From Maritimibacter dapengensis (GTDB lineage: Bacteria > Pseudomonadota > Alphaproteobacteria > Rhodobacterales > Rhodobacteraceae), in contig NZ_JAHUZE010000001.1 in NCBI RefSeq assembly GCF_019218265.1, positions 806,001 to 870,000 of the forward strand: a stretch of 64,000 bases of DNA, read 5' to 3'. Numbering within the stretch: the stretch's first letter is position 1; the number at the start of each line of letters is the position of its first letter. The notes below the pieces were generated by a model. That model was not told where the DNA came from. It did not search any database and saw nothing but the letters and a program-made list of their open reading frames with translations. This document shows positions 46,961 to 56,733 of this stretch, in pieces. The position numbers were made by a program, and so were the translations under genes.

Positions 46961-47809
46961 ATGGCGAAAATTCTTGGCGGGATCACCACGTCCCACATTC
47001 CGGCGGTCGGCAATGCGATCCAGAAGGAGCTTTACGACGACCCGTATTGGAAGCCTTTCTTCGACGGCTATCCGAAGGTCCATCAGTGGATCAAGGACAA
47101 CAAGCCTGACTATTGCATCAACATCTACAACGACCACGGTCTCGGGTTCTTCCTCGACCGGATGCCGACCTTCGCGATCGGCTGCGCGAACGAATATCGC
47201 AACGAGGACGAGGGCTGGGGTCTTCCGGCGCTCGATCCGTTCCCCGGTGCACCGGAGCTGAGCTGGCACATCGCGGAATCGATGGTGGCGGATCACTTCG
47301 ATCTCACCACCTGTCAGGAACTGGCGGTGGACCACGGTTTCGTCGTGCCGATGCAGCTGTTCTGGCCCGGTGCGCCGCACCACCCGGACATGCCGAAAAC
47401 GGTGCCGATCTCGGCAAACACCGTGCAACACCCGATCCCGACGCTGGCGCGTGCGCTGGACTTCGGCAAGGCGCTGGGCAAGGCGCTCCAATCCTTCCCG
47501 GAGGACGCGACGGTCGTGATCCTGGGCACAGGCGGGCTGTCTCACCAGCTCGACGGCGCACGGGCGGGCTTCATCAACAAGGAGTTCGACCAGTACTGCC
47601 TCGACAATATCGTGTCGAACCCCGAAGAGCTGACCAAGATCACCCGGATGGAGCTGGTCGAAAAGGCCGGGGCGCAAGGCACCGAATTCCTGATGTGGAT
47701 GATGATGCGGGGCGCGCTGGGCGACAACATCAACGAGATCACGCGGAACTATCACATCCCGATCTCGAACACTGCCGCTGGCACGCTGCTTCTGGAATGC
47801 GCGGCCTGA
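46961..47809 (+). CDS. Second LigB-like extradiol dioxygenase catalytic subunit
   Basis: A 282-residue LigB-family protein. All expected metal and catalytic residues are there: His12 in TTSHIPA, His in YNDHGLGF, Glu in QGTEFLMW, and the base His in GTGGLSHQLDG. It differs clearly from the LigB at 39230 in the loop regions (LDPFPGAPELSW, LFWPGAPHHPDM), so it is a paralogue with perhaps another substrate or oxygen affinity, not a recent copy. It is translated after its small subunit behind the FNR-like box. Confidence 0.9.
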   Translation: MAKILGGITTSHIPAVGNAIQKELYDDPYWKPFFDGYPKVHQWIKDNKPDYCINIYNDHGLGFFLDRMPTFAIGCANEYRNEDEGWGLPALDPFPGAPELSWHIAESMVADHFDLTTCQELAVDHGFVVPMQLFWPGAPHHPDMPKTVPISANTVQHPIPTLARALDFGKALGKALQSFPEDATVVILGTGGLSHQLDGARAGFINKEFDQYCLDNIVSNPEELTKITRMELVEKAGAQGTEFLMWMMMRGALGDNINEITRNYHIPISNTAAGTLLLECAA

Positions 47810-47843
47810 ACGGTTTCGCCGCGGGCTGACGCCCGCGACGACC

Positions 47844-47899
47844 GTCCGGGGGGCTAGCCCCCCGGACCCCCCAAAGTATTTTTGAAACGATGAAGAGGC
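47844..47899 (+). repeat. Intergenic hairpin-plus-tail repeat, copy C
   Basis: GTCCGGGGGG and CCCCCCGGAC form a perfect ten-base stem around CTAG, followed by CCCCCCAAAGTATTTTTGAA and then ACGATGAAGAGG. It lies between the convergent LigB-like and UdgX genes and may serve as a bidirectional terminator. A smaller GC hairpin is just upstream at 47820-47837. Confidence 0.7.
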
Positions 47900-47924
47900 G
47901 CGGAGCGAAGGCTTCGCGCTTTTC

Positions 47925-49328
47925 TCATGCTGCGAGGTGGTCTCGTGCCTTGGCGAGATCATCGGTAAATGCCCTGGCTTCCTCGGCCTTGAGGCGTGGG
48001 TCGGGAAGGCGCAGGAGGTAGCTCGGATGCACGGTGATGAGCACGGGCGTGCCGTCAGGCGTGGCCTCGAACTGACCCCGGCGTTTCAGGAGGGCATCGC
48101 CGTTCCCGGTCAGGGCGAGGGCGGCGGTCTTGCCCAGGGCGACGATCAGGTCGGGCTGTACCCGTTCGCGTTCGAGGTCCAGCCACCATCTGCAATGCTC
48201 CACTTCGGTGCGGTTCGGCGTCTGGTGGATGCGGCGCTTGTTCTGGGGCCGGAATTTGAAGTGTTTGACGGCATTCGTCAGATAGACACGGTCCCGGTCG
48301 ATCGCGGCCTCGACAAGGTGGCGGTCGAGCAGTTTGCCTGCGGGGCCGACGAAGGGGCGGCCTGCGAGGTCTTCCTGATCTCCCGGCTGTTCACCGACAA
48401 GCATGAGGCGTGCATCCGCAGGCCCTTCGCCGGGAACGGCTTGCGTCGCGTGACGGCAGAGGTCGCAGCGGGTGCAGGTGGACAGCGCCGCAGCGAATTG
48501 ATCGGCGGTTTCGGGGCGCGGTGGGACCGCGATGCGGCTGGCGCGCAAGGGTGGCAGGCTGGGTGCTGCCTCCGCCATCTCGCGGGCACGGGTTTCGGCA
48601 CGGGCGATGAGGCCGGGGATATCCTGCGCTTCGGGCATGTTGGCCCAGTATTTCTTAGGCATTTCCGCCTGCATCGCCTTGGTCTTCAGCCGCGCGGGAT
48701 TGAAGATCGAGCGGAAATAGGTGCGCCAGAGGTCTTCGGTCGCGTCATCTCCGATATCAGGTCGCGGGACAGGGTCGTCGAACCGCACGCGGGCGCCGTC
48801 GAAATGCGCCGACATGTCCGGGGTGAAGATCGACCAGTTCATGTCACCGAACCGATCTGCGAAGAACGGCGTGGCGATTTCGAGGATCGGGTGACTGGGT
48901 TCGAACCATGCCGCGAAATGGCGGCGGCCGGTGCTCTCGACTTCGCGAAAGCGAAGGAAGGCATGCATCTTGTGCCGGTCGCGTCCGACCTCTTTGGCCA
49001 TGCGGTTGAGCCGGTCGACCAGCGGATCGCCCCGGTCGTCGAGCAGACGCGGCGCAGCGGCGAGCCGGGTGAGCAGGCGATAGAGCAGGGCGAAACGCTC
49101 AGGGTCCGCATGGTGACCTGCGAGTTTTGCGAGGCTCACGAAGCGTTTGGGGACGGTGATCTCGCCGCCTTCGGGCGGGGGAGCGGGCGTCGCGAAAAGA
49201 TCGGCCGACGTGTCGCCCTCGCGCACCCACAACAGGTGCTCGGGCGGCGTTCCGTGCGCTGCATGGGCGCGGGCGGCATCACGCCATGCGGCGAAGGTGC
49301 CGATCCGGGGCAGATCGACACGCTGCAT
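47925..49328 (-). CDS. UdgX-type uracil-DNA-binding protein fused to a DUF4130 domain
   Basis: A 467-residue protein. The N-terminal ~240 residues are a DUF4130 domain (KMHAFLRFREVE, HFAAWFEPSHPILE, FGDMNWSIFTPD). The rest is a family 4-like uracil-DNA glycosylase with an N-terminal Fe-S cysteine set (CTRCDLC), GEQPGDQEDLAGRPFVGPAG and KRRIHQTPNRTEVEHC. KRRIH is the UdgX loop whose His makes a covalent bond to uracil in DNA. It overlaps the radical SAM gene by one base, an association known for both families. Confidence 0.9.
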   Translation of the reverse strand: MQRVDLPRIGTFAAWRDAARAHAAHGTPPEHLLWVREGDTSADLFATPAPPPEGGEITVPKRFVSLAKLAGHHADPERFALLYRLLTRLAAAPRLLDDRGDPLVDRLNRMAKEVGRDRHKMHAFLRFREVESTGRRHFAAWFEPSHPILEIATPFFADRFGDMNWSIFTPDMSAHFDGARVRFDDPVPRPDIGDDATEDLWRTYFRSIFNPARLKTKAMQAEMPKKYWANMPEAQDIPGLIARAETRAREMAEAAPSLPPLRASRIAVPPRPETADQFAAALSTCTRCDLCRHATQAVPGEGPADARLMLVGEQPGDQEDLAGRPFVGPAGKLLDRHLVEAAIDRDRVYLTNAVKHFKFRPQNKRRIHQTPNRTEVEHCRWWLDLERERVQPDLIVALGKTAALALTGNGDALLKRRGQFEATPDGTPVLITVHPSYLLRLPDPRLKAEEARAFTDDLAKARDHLAA

Positions 49329-50560
49329 CAGAAAAGGCTCAGCTGTTCCGGCTCGGGCGCGAAGCGGGCGCGGAGGTTGTCTTGATCCAGAAGTCCTCGT
49401 GGCGTCCAGTCGAGCGCGGTGATGAACGCTTTGGCAGATTTCAGGTTCGCCCCCATCCGCCGCAGATCGTCATAGCGCAGGGCCCGGTGGCGGCGGGCGG
49501 CGAGGATTCGGCCCACGCTGCGTGTTCCGATCCCCGGCACGCGCAGGAGCATTTCGCGATCCGCAAGGTTGACGTTCACGGGGAACAGGTGGCGGTTGGC
49601 GAGCGCCCAGGCGAGTTTCGGATCGACGTTGAGATCGAGGTTCCCGTCCGGTCGGTTCGCCACGATCTCGCCCACATCGAAGCCGTAGAACCTGAGGAGC
49701 CAGTCAGCCTGATAAAGCCGGTGCTCGCGCATCAGTGGCGGTTTTATCAGGGGGAGTTTCGCCGAACTGTCGGGGATCGGTGAGAAGGCGGAATAGTAGA
49801 CGCGCTTGAGCTTGTAGGAGGAATACAGCCGTGTCGAGCTTTGCAGGATCGTGCTGTCGGTCGCGCCGTCTGCCCCGACGATCATCTGGGTCGACTGGCC
49901 GGCGGGCGCGAATTTCGGGGCGCGTTTGCCGGTATGCGAACGCTCGCGCGACGCCTCTTTGCGGAGGCGCACATCGGCCATGGCACGGCGGATCTGGTCG
50001 GGCGATTTCTCGGGCGCATAGGCTTCGACCCCGGCGTCCGTGGGCAGTTCCACGTTGATCGACAGACGGTCGGCGTGGCGGCCTGCGGCGTCGATCAGTT
50101 CGGGGGCGGCGTCGGGGATCGTCTTGAGGTGGATGTAGCCGCGAAAGCCGTGATCCTCGCGCAAGGACCGCGCGATTTCGACCATGTCGGACATGGTGTC
50201 GTCCGGTGATTTGATGATGCCCGACGACAGGAAAAGGCCCTCGATGTAATTGCGGCGGTAGAACTCCAGCGTCAGCTCCACGACTTCCGCCGGGGTGAAG
50301 CGGGCGCGCTCCACATTCGATGAAACGCGGTTCACGCAATAGGCGCAGTCGTAGATACAGAAGTTGGTCATCAGGATTTTGAGCAGGCTGATGCAGCGCC
50401 CGTCCGGGGCATAGGCGTGGCAGATCCCCGACCCGGTGGTGGAACCGATCCCACCGTCGCGCGAATTGCGCCGTTCCCCGCCCGACGAGGCGCAGGAGGC
50501 GTCGTATTTCGCGGCATCCGAGAGGATGGCGAGCTTTTCCTGGAGCGTGCGTTTGACCAT
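49328..50560 (-). CDS. Putative DNA modification/repair radical SAM protein
   Basis: A 410-residue radical SAM protein of the group paired with UdgX/DUF4130. The cluster motif is CIYDCAYC within TNFCIYDCAYCVNRVSS; the C-terminal part has a helix-hairpin-helix, LRVPGIGTRSVGRILAAR, able to touch DNA. The start is MVKRTLQEKLAIL at 50560. Its reaction is not known; the coupling with UdgX suggests handling of a damaged or modified base, possibly direct reversal. Confidence 0.88.
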   Translation of the reverse strand: MVKRTLQEKLAILSDAAKYDASCASSGGERRNSRDGGIGSTTGSGICHAYAPDGRCISLLKILMTNFCIYDCAYCVNRVSSNVERARFTPAEVVELTLEFYRRNYIEGLFLSSGIIKSPDDTMSDMVEIARSLREDHGFRGYIHLKTIPDAAPELIDAAGRHADRLSINVELPTDAGVEAYAPEKSPDQIRRAMADVRLRKEASRERSHTGKRAPKFAPAGQSTQMIVGADGATDSTILQSSTRLYSSYKLKRVYYSAFSPIPDSSAKLPLIKPPLMREHRLYQADWLLRFYGFDVGEIVANRPDGNLDLNVDPKLAWALANRHLFPVNVNLADREMLLRVPGIGTRSVGRILAARRHRALRYDDLRRMGANLKSAKAFITALDWTPRGLLDQDNLRARFAPEPEQLSLF

Positions 50561-50619
50561 GACGTTCACTATATGTTCGCCATGTTGCCCCCGCAATGCA
50601 CCCCAACATTACAAATGCG

Positions 50620-52750
<2,131 letters not shown>

Positions 52751-52764
52751 AACCGTTAAAAAGG

Positions 52765-52798
52765 GGTGCGGCCGTTTGACATAGGTCATGGCCGCACC
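52765..52798 (+). promoter_or_regulatory. Inverted repeat enclosing an FNR-like half-matched box, upstream of uspA-like gene
   Basis: GGTGCGGCC and GGCCGCACC form a perfect nine-base inverted repeat whose 16-base centre contains TTGACATAGGTCAT at 52776-52789. This resembles an FNR site (TTGAC-N4-GTCAT, one end imperfect). TGATAA about 30 bases further on sits where a -10 box would be for class II activation. The outer repeat may end pobA transcription. Confidence 0.5.
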
Positions 52799-52844
52799 GA
52801 TCCCATACGGGTGATAAGGCCCTGTCGAAACAGGAGTCTTAGAC

Positions 52845-53252
52845 ATGTACAAAAACGTACTCGTCCCCATCGCATTTGACGAAACGCGCGACAGCAAAGG
52901 GGCGCTCGAAATCGCCCACGCCATCGCCGAAGACGGTGCGAAAATCACTGCGCTGCACGTTGTCGAGGAGATCCCGTCATACGTTGCGCAATACCTGCCC
53001 GAAGGGCAGATGGGCCAGAACCTCAAGGATATCGAGGCGACGCTGAAGGAAAAGATCAACGGCGAAAGCGGCGTCGACGTGAAGGTGGTCGAGGGCCATG
53101 CGGCCCATACCATCGTCGATTACGCGTCGGAAAACGGCGTTGATTGTATCGTCGTGGCCTCGCACAGGCCTGGTGTTCAGGACTATTTCCTCGGGTCCAC
53201 CGCAGCCCGCGTGGTGCGCCATGCGAAATGCGCGGTGCACGTCGTGCGCTGA
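52845..53252 (+). CDS. Universal stress protein
   Basis: A 135-residue UspA-fold protein starting MYKNVLVPIAFDETRDSKGAL (first 20 quoted: MYKNVLVPIAFDETRDSKGA) with the ATP-binding G-2x-G-9x-G(S/T) region replaced by SHRPGVQDYFLGSTAARVVRH, whose GSTA part fits. It is monocistronic with a terminator at 53274. The FNR-like box upstream suggests induction when oxygen is short, which is common for this family. Confidence 0.92.
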   Translation: MYKNVLVPIAFDETRDSKGALEIAHAIAEDGAKITALHVVEEIPSYVAQYLPEGQMGQNLKDIEATLKEKINGESGVDVKVVEGHAAHTIVDYASENGVDCIVVASHRPGVQDYFLGSTAARVVRHAKCAVHVVR

Positions 53253-53273
53253 CCCGGACCGGGGAGGGGCAGG

Positions 53274-53302
53274 AAAGGCGGGTCCGTTGTGGCCCGCCTT
53301 TT
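53274..53302 (+). terminator. Rho-independent terminator after the universal stress protein gene
   Basis: AAAGGCGGG pairs with CCCGCCTTT around a ten-base loop and a short T-run closes it. Confidence 0.75.
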
Positions 53303-53338
53303 GCGTTCCCATATGCCTCTGACCACGGAGGTAAATGT

Positions 53339-53722
53339 ATGATCTGTCCCAATTGCGCCCGCGAGATGGAACATCTGTCGCAACACGGAGTGAGCGTGGA
53401 CCGCTGCTATGTCTGCGGCGGCGTGTGGCTCGACAAGGGTGAACTCGAAACCATTGTCGAGACGGTGCGCGCGCCGGTCGTGCTGGGCCAACCGGAGCGG
53501 CCCAATCCCCCCGTCCGCACCGCCAAACCCGATCCTCGTTCGCAGCCGGAGCCCACGCCCCGCCGCGAACGGCAACCTGACCGTCGCGGTGGATGGGACG
53601 ATGACTGGCGCGAAGAGCGCACCTCGTCGCGGAAATTCGGCAGGAAATACAGCAAGAAGTACAGCAGGTCCAAGAGCACGAAAGCGCGGCTGAAATACAT
53701 CCTCAAAGAAATTCTCGATTGA
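53339..53722 (+). CDS. Zinc-ribbon (TFIIB-type) protein
   Basis: A 127-residue protein. CPNCAREMEHLSQHGVSVDRC..C has the two CxxC pairs of the zf-TFIIB ribbon (CPNC and CYVC), ending GGVWLDKGELE. The remaining part is disordered, proline-rich, then a basic Lys/Arg/Ser tail (KYSKKYSRSKSTKARLKYIL). GGAGGT stands seven bases before the ATG. The role is unknown; the tail could bind nucleic acid. Confidence 0.88.
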   Translation: MICPNCAREMEHLSQHGVSVDRCYVCGGVWLDKGELETIVETVRAPVVLGQPERPNPPVRTAKPDPRSQPEPTPRRERQPDRRGGWDDDWREERTSSRKFGRKYSKKYSRSKSTKARLKYILKEILD

Positions 53723-53769
53723 TGGTGGAGGCTTGGCGGGGCTAGGCTGAAGCAGGAGGAACGCCCACC

Positions 53770-54090
53770 ATGCCCACGATCAAGCTATCAGACGACCGCC
53801 AGACCGTGATCACCACCTTCGAGACCAGCCCCGGCAATTGCGACGATCTGATCGAGCTTCTGACCGCGGCTTATGACGAGTTTATCTCGAAGCAACCGGG
53901 GTTTATCGCCGCCGGGCTTCACGTCAACGACGCGCAGACGCGGATCGCGAACTATTCGCAATGGGAAAAGCGGCAGGATTTTCAGGCGATGCTGCGCTCG
54001 GACGAGATGCGGGCGCGGAACCGGAAGATCAACCAGTTGTGCCGGACCTTCGAGCCGGTGATGTACGACGTCGCGGCCGTCTTTGAGTAG
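53770..54090 (+). CDS. Antibiotic biosynthesis monooxygenase (ABM) domain protein
   Basis: A 106-residue dimeric alpha-beta-barrel protein. VITTFETSPGNCDDLIELLT, QPGFIAAGLHVNDAQTRIAN and YSQWEKRQDFQAML form the ABM pattern in order. Members are small monooxygenases or heme-degrading or quinone-handling enzymes; no catalytic claim is made. CAGGAGGA precedes the start. It meets the convergent membrane protein gene with three bases between the stops. Confidence 0.88.
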   Translation: MPTIKLSDDRQTVITTFETSPGNCDDLIELLTAAYDEFISKQPGFIAAGLHVNDAQTRIANYSQWEKRQDFQAMLRSDEMRARNRKINQLCRTFEPVMYDVAAVFE

Positions 54091-54093
54091 GAA

Positions 54094-55038
54094 CTAGGCC
54101 CTGCGCCGTGACGGCGCGACATGGCGACGTGGACGGTTCTGAGCAGCCGTGCGGCGGTGTCGCTTGGTTGCCGTAATCTGGGCAGGAACAGCGCTGGACG
54201 TCAGAGGCGCCGTGCGTTGTACGTGACGCTTCCCAAGCGCCCGGAGAGCGGTGAATACGGCACCGACCACCGTCGTCCCCGCGCCGGGACGCGGCCCGCC
54301 CGAAAAACCCTCGGGCCAGGGCACCGGGCGGTGCGAGCGGCCGTCGCCCTTTTCCCAGAACCGTGCCGGCACGCGCCGACCCTCGAGCCAGGCCTTCAAG
54401 AGCCACGATGCCGAAAAGGCCCAGACGCCGAGGCTTTCGTCCCAGAAGACCAAGTTGTTCGAGATGATGAACTGGGCAAGCACGCCGTCGGTGTTGTTCT
54501 TGATGCCCGAAAGCACCATCACCATGCAGCCTGTGAAGAAAATCACCCGGCCGGCCCAGACGTAGAACCGACGCTCCCACCCGGCGGCGTCCGGCGCATA
54601 GACAAGGAAACAGGTCATCGACATCATGAGATACAGCAGGAGCGCGGCGCCGTAATGCAGGATGGGGGCGACCTTGAGACCAAGGACCTTCTGGCTCGTG
54701 GTTGCGATTTCAGTGCTTTCGTTGGGGAAGAAGGCGACGCCCATCGCGGCGATGCCCGCCAGGAACACGATCAGATCGGGCGACAGCCAGCGCCCCGGAA
54801 ACCGCCGCCATCCCCTGTGGACGACCAGAAAGACGCCGATGGCCGTCAGCCCGCCGACGAGCAGATCGCGTTGCGTCGTATGGAAGACATCGGAGATCGT
54901 CGGCTGCACGACGCCGTCCACGACCCGCCCGGAGAAGGCAAGAAGGAACGGCAGGACCAAACCCAGCAGCCCGAGCCCATAACGAAGACGGCGGAAGGCT
55001 GCTGCATCTTCCCGAACAGGGTCTCGAGGAGTGACCAT
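54094..55038 (-). CDS. Multi-pass membrane protein of unknown function
   Basis: A 314-residue protein with about six hydrophobic segments between residues 15 and 220, for example LGLLGLVLPFLLAFSGRVVD, DLIVFLAGIAAMGVAFFP, HYGAALLLYLMMSMTCFLVY and VIFFTGCMVMVLSGI. The last 90 residues are hydrophilic, rich in Arg, Pro and His, and may be a cytosolic tail or low-complexity extension. I do not recognise the family. The start at 55038 is chosen because the upstream frame lacks protein-like character. Confidence 0.78.
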   Translation of the reverse strand: MVTPRDPVREDAAAFRRLRYGLGLLGLVLPFLLAFSGRVVDGVVQPTISDVFHTTQRDLLVGGLTAIGVFLVVHRGWRRFPGRWLSPDLIVFLAGIAAMGVAFFPNESTEIATTSQKVLGLKVAPILHYGAALLLYLMMSMTCFLVYAPDAAGWERRFYVWAGRVIFFTGCMVMVLSGIKNNTDGVLAQFIISNNLVFWDESLGVWAFSASWLLKAWLEGRRVPARFWEKGDGRSHRPVPWPEGFSGGPRPGAGTTVVGAVFTALRALGKRHVQRTAPLTSSAVPAQITATKRHRRTAAQNRPRRHVAPSRRRA

Positions 55039-55159
55039 CGACTTGTTTTCACGACCGGATTGCAGCTTCTGTAAGTGTAGTCTCACCCCGAAACGAAACA
55101 AGTGCTCCAAGCGTCCCGGACGGTAAGGATTCCCGTAGGGGTTGTAGCTTTTTTGTCAG

Positions 55160-55645
55160 TCAGCGTCGGAAACAATACACGATGAAGGCCGGGATCTCCC
55201 GGAGGATACCCCAAAGCTGGGTCCGAAGATTCGCGCCGGCGAGTGGCGGCGAGATCGACTGTGCCTTTTGCCCCAGACGCCGCGCGGTGACGCGGGCGCG
55301 GGGCTGGTGGTAGAAATCGGTCACGATCACGATCGGTGTGTCGTCGGGGAGGAGGTCCAGCGACTTTGCGATGTTGTCCCAGGTGTTGCGGGCTGCGTCC
55401 TCTTCGAGAATGGCGTCGTCCGGAACGCCCGCCCGGCGCAATTCGTCCGCCATTACGCGGGCTTCGCTGGGCGGGTGCTGCCCCACGGCCCCGGAAACGA
55501 CGATCTGGCCGACCCGGCCTGCGTGAAAGGCTTTCGCAGCGGCGGCGGTGCGTCGCGACAGCGTGGGCGAGGGCACGCCTCCGGGCCAGACGGCAGCCCC
55601 GAGCACGATGGCCGTCGGCGTCACTCCGGGTAGGTCTGCCGGCAT
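55160..55645 (-). CDS. YdcF family protein (DUF218)
   Basis: A 161-residue DUF218 protein. TAIVLGAAVWPGGVPSPTL is the family's opening, followed by VVSGAVGQHPPSEA, the conserved EEDAARNTWDNIAKS and IVIVTDFYHQPRA. Members are thought to act in envelope or nucleotide-sugar metabolism. The start may be ATG at 55645, overlapping the lipoprotein gene by 25 bases, or GTG at 55624, overlapping its stop by four bases. Confidence 0.88.
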   Translation of the reverse strand: MPADLPGVTPTAIVLGAAVWPGGVPSPTLSRRTAAAAKAFHAGRVGQIVVSGAVGQHPPSEARVMADELRRAGVPDDAILEEDAARNTWDNIAKSLDLLPDDTPIVIVTDFYHQPRARVTARRLGQKAQSISPPLAGANLRTQLWGILREIPAFIVYCFRR

Positions 55646-55995
55646 TGAGCTTGCGAGGCTGCCGCACTGCGCCTCAGAGACGGGATCCGCGCCTGCAGGT
55701 CGCGCAGTTGCCGCCGCTGGTCGGCAACGTCGATCGACACCGGGCGTTCCACGCGTTGCCAGTCGGTCTTGGGGCATCCGTAGGGCTTGCCGTTCTTGTC
55801 GAAACAGACGCCCTGCACGGTGACCCGTTCGCGCGAGACATGAAGCGCGTATCCTCGGGAAATATTGCCGCGCAACACGTCGATCCGACGCTCGGCAGCG
55901 TTCAGGTCCTGCGCGGCCTGGTAAATGCAGATCTCCCGCTCGGTGCAGGCCGACAGGATCAGGAGCGAGACGCCAAGGACAAGGAACGGTTTCAT
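55621..55995 (-). CDS. Small lipoprotein
   Basis: A 124-residue lipoprotein with signal KPFLVLGVSLLILSAC, giving lipobox LSAC, then a helical, Arg- and Gln-rich domain with two or three further cysteines (EICIY, GVCFDKNGKPYGC). I do not recognise the family. It overlaps the YdcF-type gene and probably shares its transcript. Confidence 0.8.
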   Translation of the reverse strand: MKPFLVLGVSLLILSACTEREICIYQAAQDLNAAERRIDVLRGNISRGYALHVSRERVTVQGVCFDKNGKPYGCPKTDWQRVERPVSIDVADQRRQLRDLQARIPSLRRSAAASQAQCRQTYPE

Positions 55996-56082
55996 ACAGC
56001 GATAGGACCATGACGCGCGGGGGCTGTCCAGTTACAGACGCGTGACGGTGCGGCAGTTTGAAATGTCTTGGTTTCCAAGTCG

Positions 56083-56583
56083 TTAAGCTTGCGTGCGGCG
56101 GCGCGGGCTTCCCAGTCCGAGGTCGCCGGGGGTAAGATCGTAAGCCTTTCCGAAGCCACCGTTCAGAAATCCGCGGTCCACGTCGATTCGGAGAAACCGG
56201 AAGTCCGCGAAATCAATATAGAGCTTGGACTTTGGATGATCGTGAAGCCAACGGGCGCGCAGCGTGTCGGTTTTGTCCAGCGTGGTTGCCCGGCCCTCGA
56301 GCGTCAGGCGTGGATGGGTCAGGGGATCGCCCTTGTCACCCGGCTCTCCGACGAGGAGCGCGCATGCAGGGTTGGCCAGAACCGCCTGAGTATGAGCCGC
56401 GATGTCGGACACCAATAGCAGCGGGCGACCCTGCTCGTCGGTGCCGAAGGCGACCCGCGCGAGTGTCGGTACGCCTGAGCCGTTCAGGGTGGCGAGCGCC
56501 GCGAAACGCGCCTCGTGAAGCAGGCCCTGGGCCAGCCTCCGGGCTTCGTCATCGGTGGGGCGGATCGGGTTCGGTTGCTGCAT
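56083..56583 (-). CDS. HugZ-like/pyridoxamine 5'-phosphate oxidase-fold protein
   Basis: A 166-residue split-barrel flavoprotein-like protein. LLHEARFAALATLNGSGVP and PLLLVSDIAAHTQAVLANP fit HugZ and related heme-utilisation proteins, and PDDKGDPLTHPRL-like GDKGDPLTHPRLTLEG follows. The C-terminal part is shorter than in heme-degrading HugZ, so only the fold is certain. The start at 56583 is chosen by homology. Phased CGTATG repeats lie just upstream. Confidence 0.86.
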   Translation of the reverse strand: MQQPNPIRPTDDEARRLAQGLLHEARFAALATLNGSGVPTLARVAFGTDEQGRPLLLVSDIAAHTQAVLANPACALLVGEPGDKGDPLTHPRLTLEGRATTLDKTDTLRARWLHDHPKSKLYIDFADFRFLRIDVDRGFLNGGFGKAYDLTPGDLGLGSPRRRTQA

Positions 56584-56624
56584 GGTGAAGAGGTAGCCCG
56601 CGCCCGCAAGGGGCGCAATGGGGG

Positions 56625-56675
56625 CATATGTCCGACGTATGGAACACGTATGTATCACGTATGGCAGAACGTGTG
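56625..56675 (+). repeat. CGTATG hexamers phased at 11 bp between hugZ-like and brnA-like genes
   Basis: CGTATG starts at 56636, 56647 and 56658, exactly 11 bases apart; CATATG at 56625 is in phase with one mismatch, and CGTGTG at 56670 follows after 12. The hexamer and spacing match the CATACG series at 26515-26553. The series lies in the divergent promoter of two genes. Confidence 0.7.
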
Positions 56676-56733
56676 GATCGCCCTGTCTTAACCTTTTGTC
56701 GCTTTCCTGATGCAGCACCAGAGGAGATCAGCG

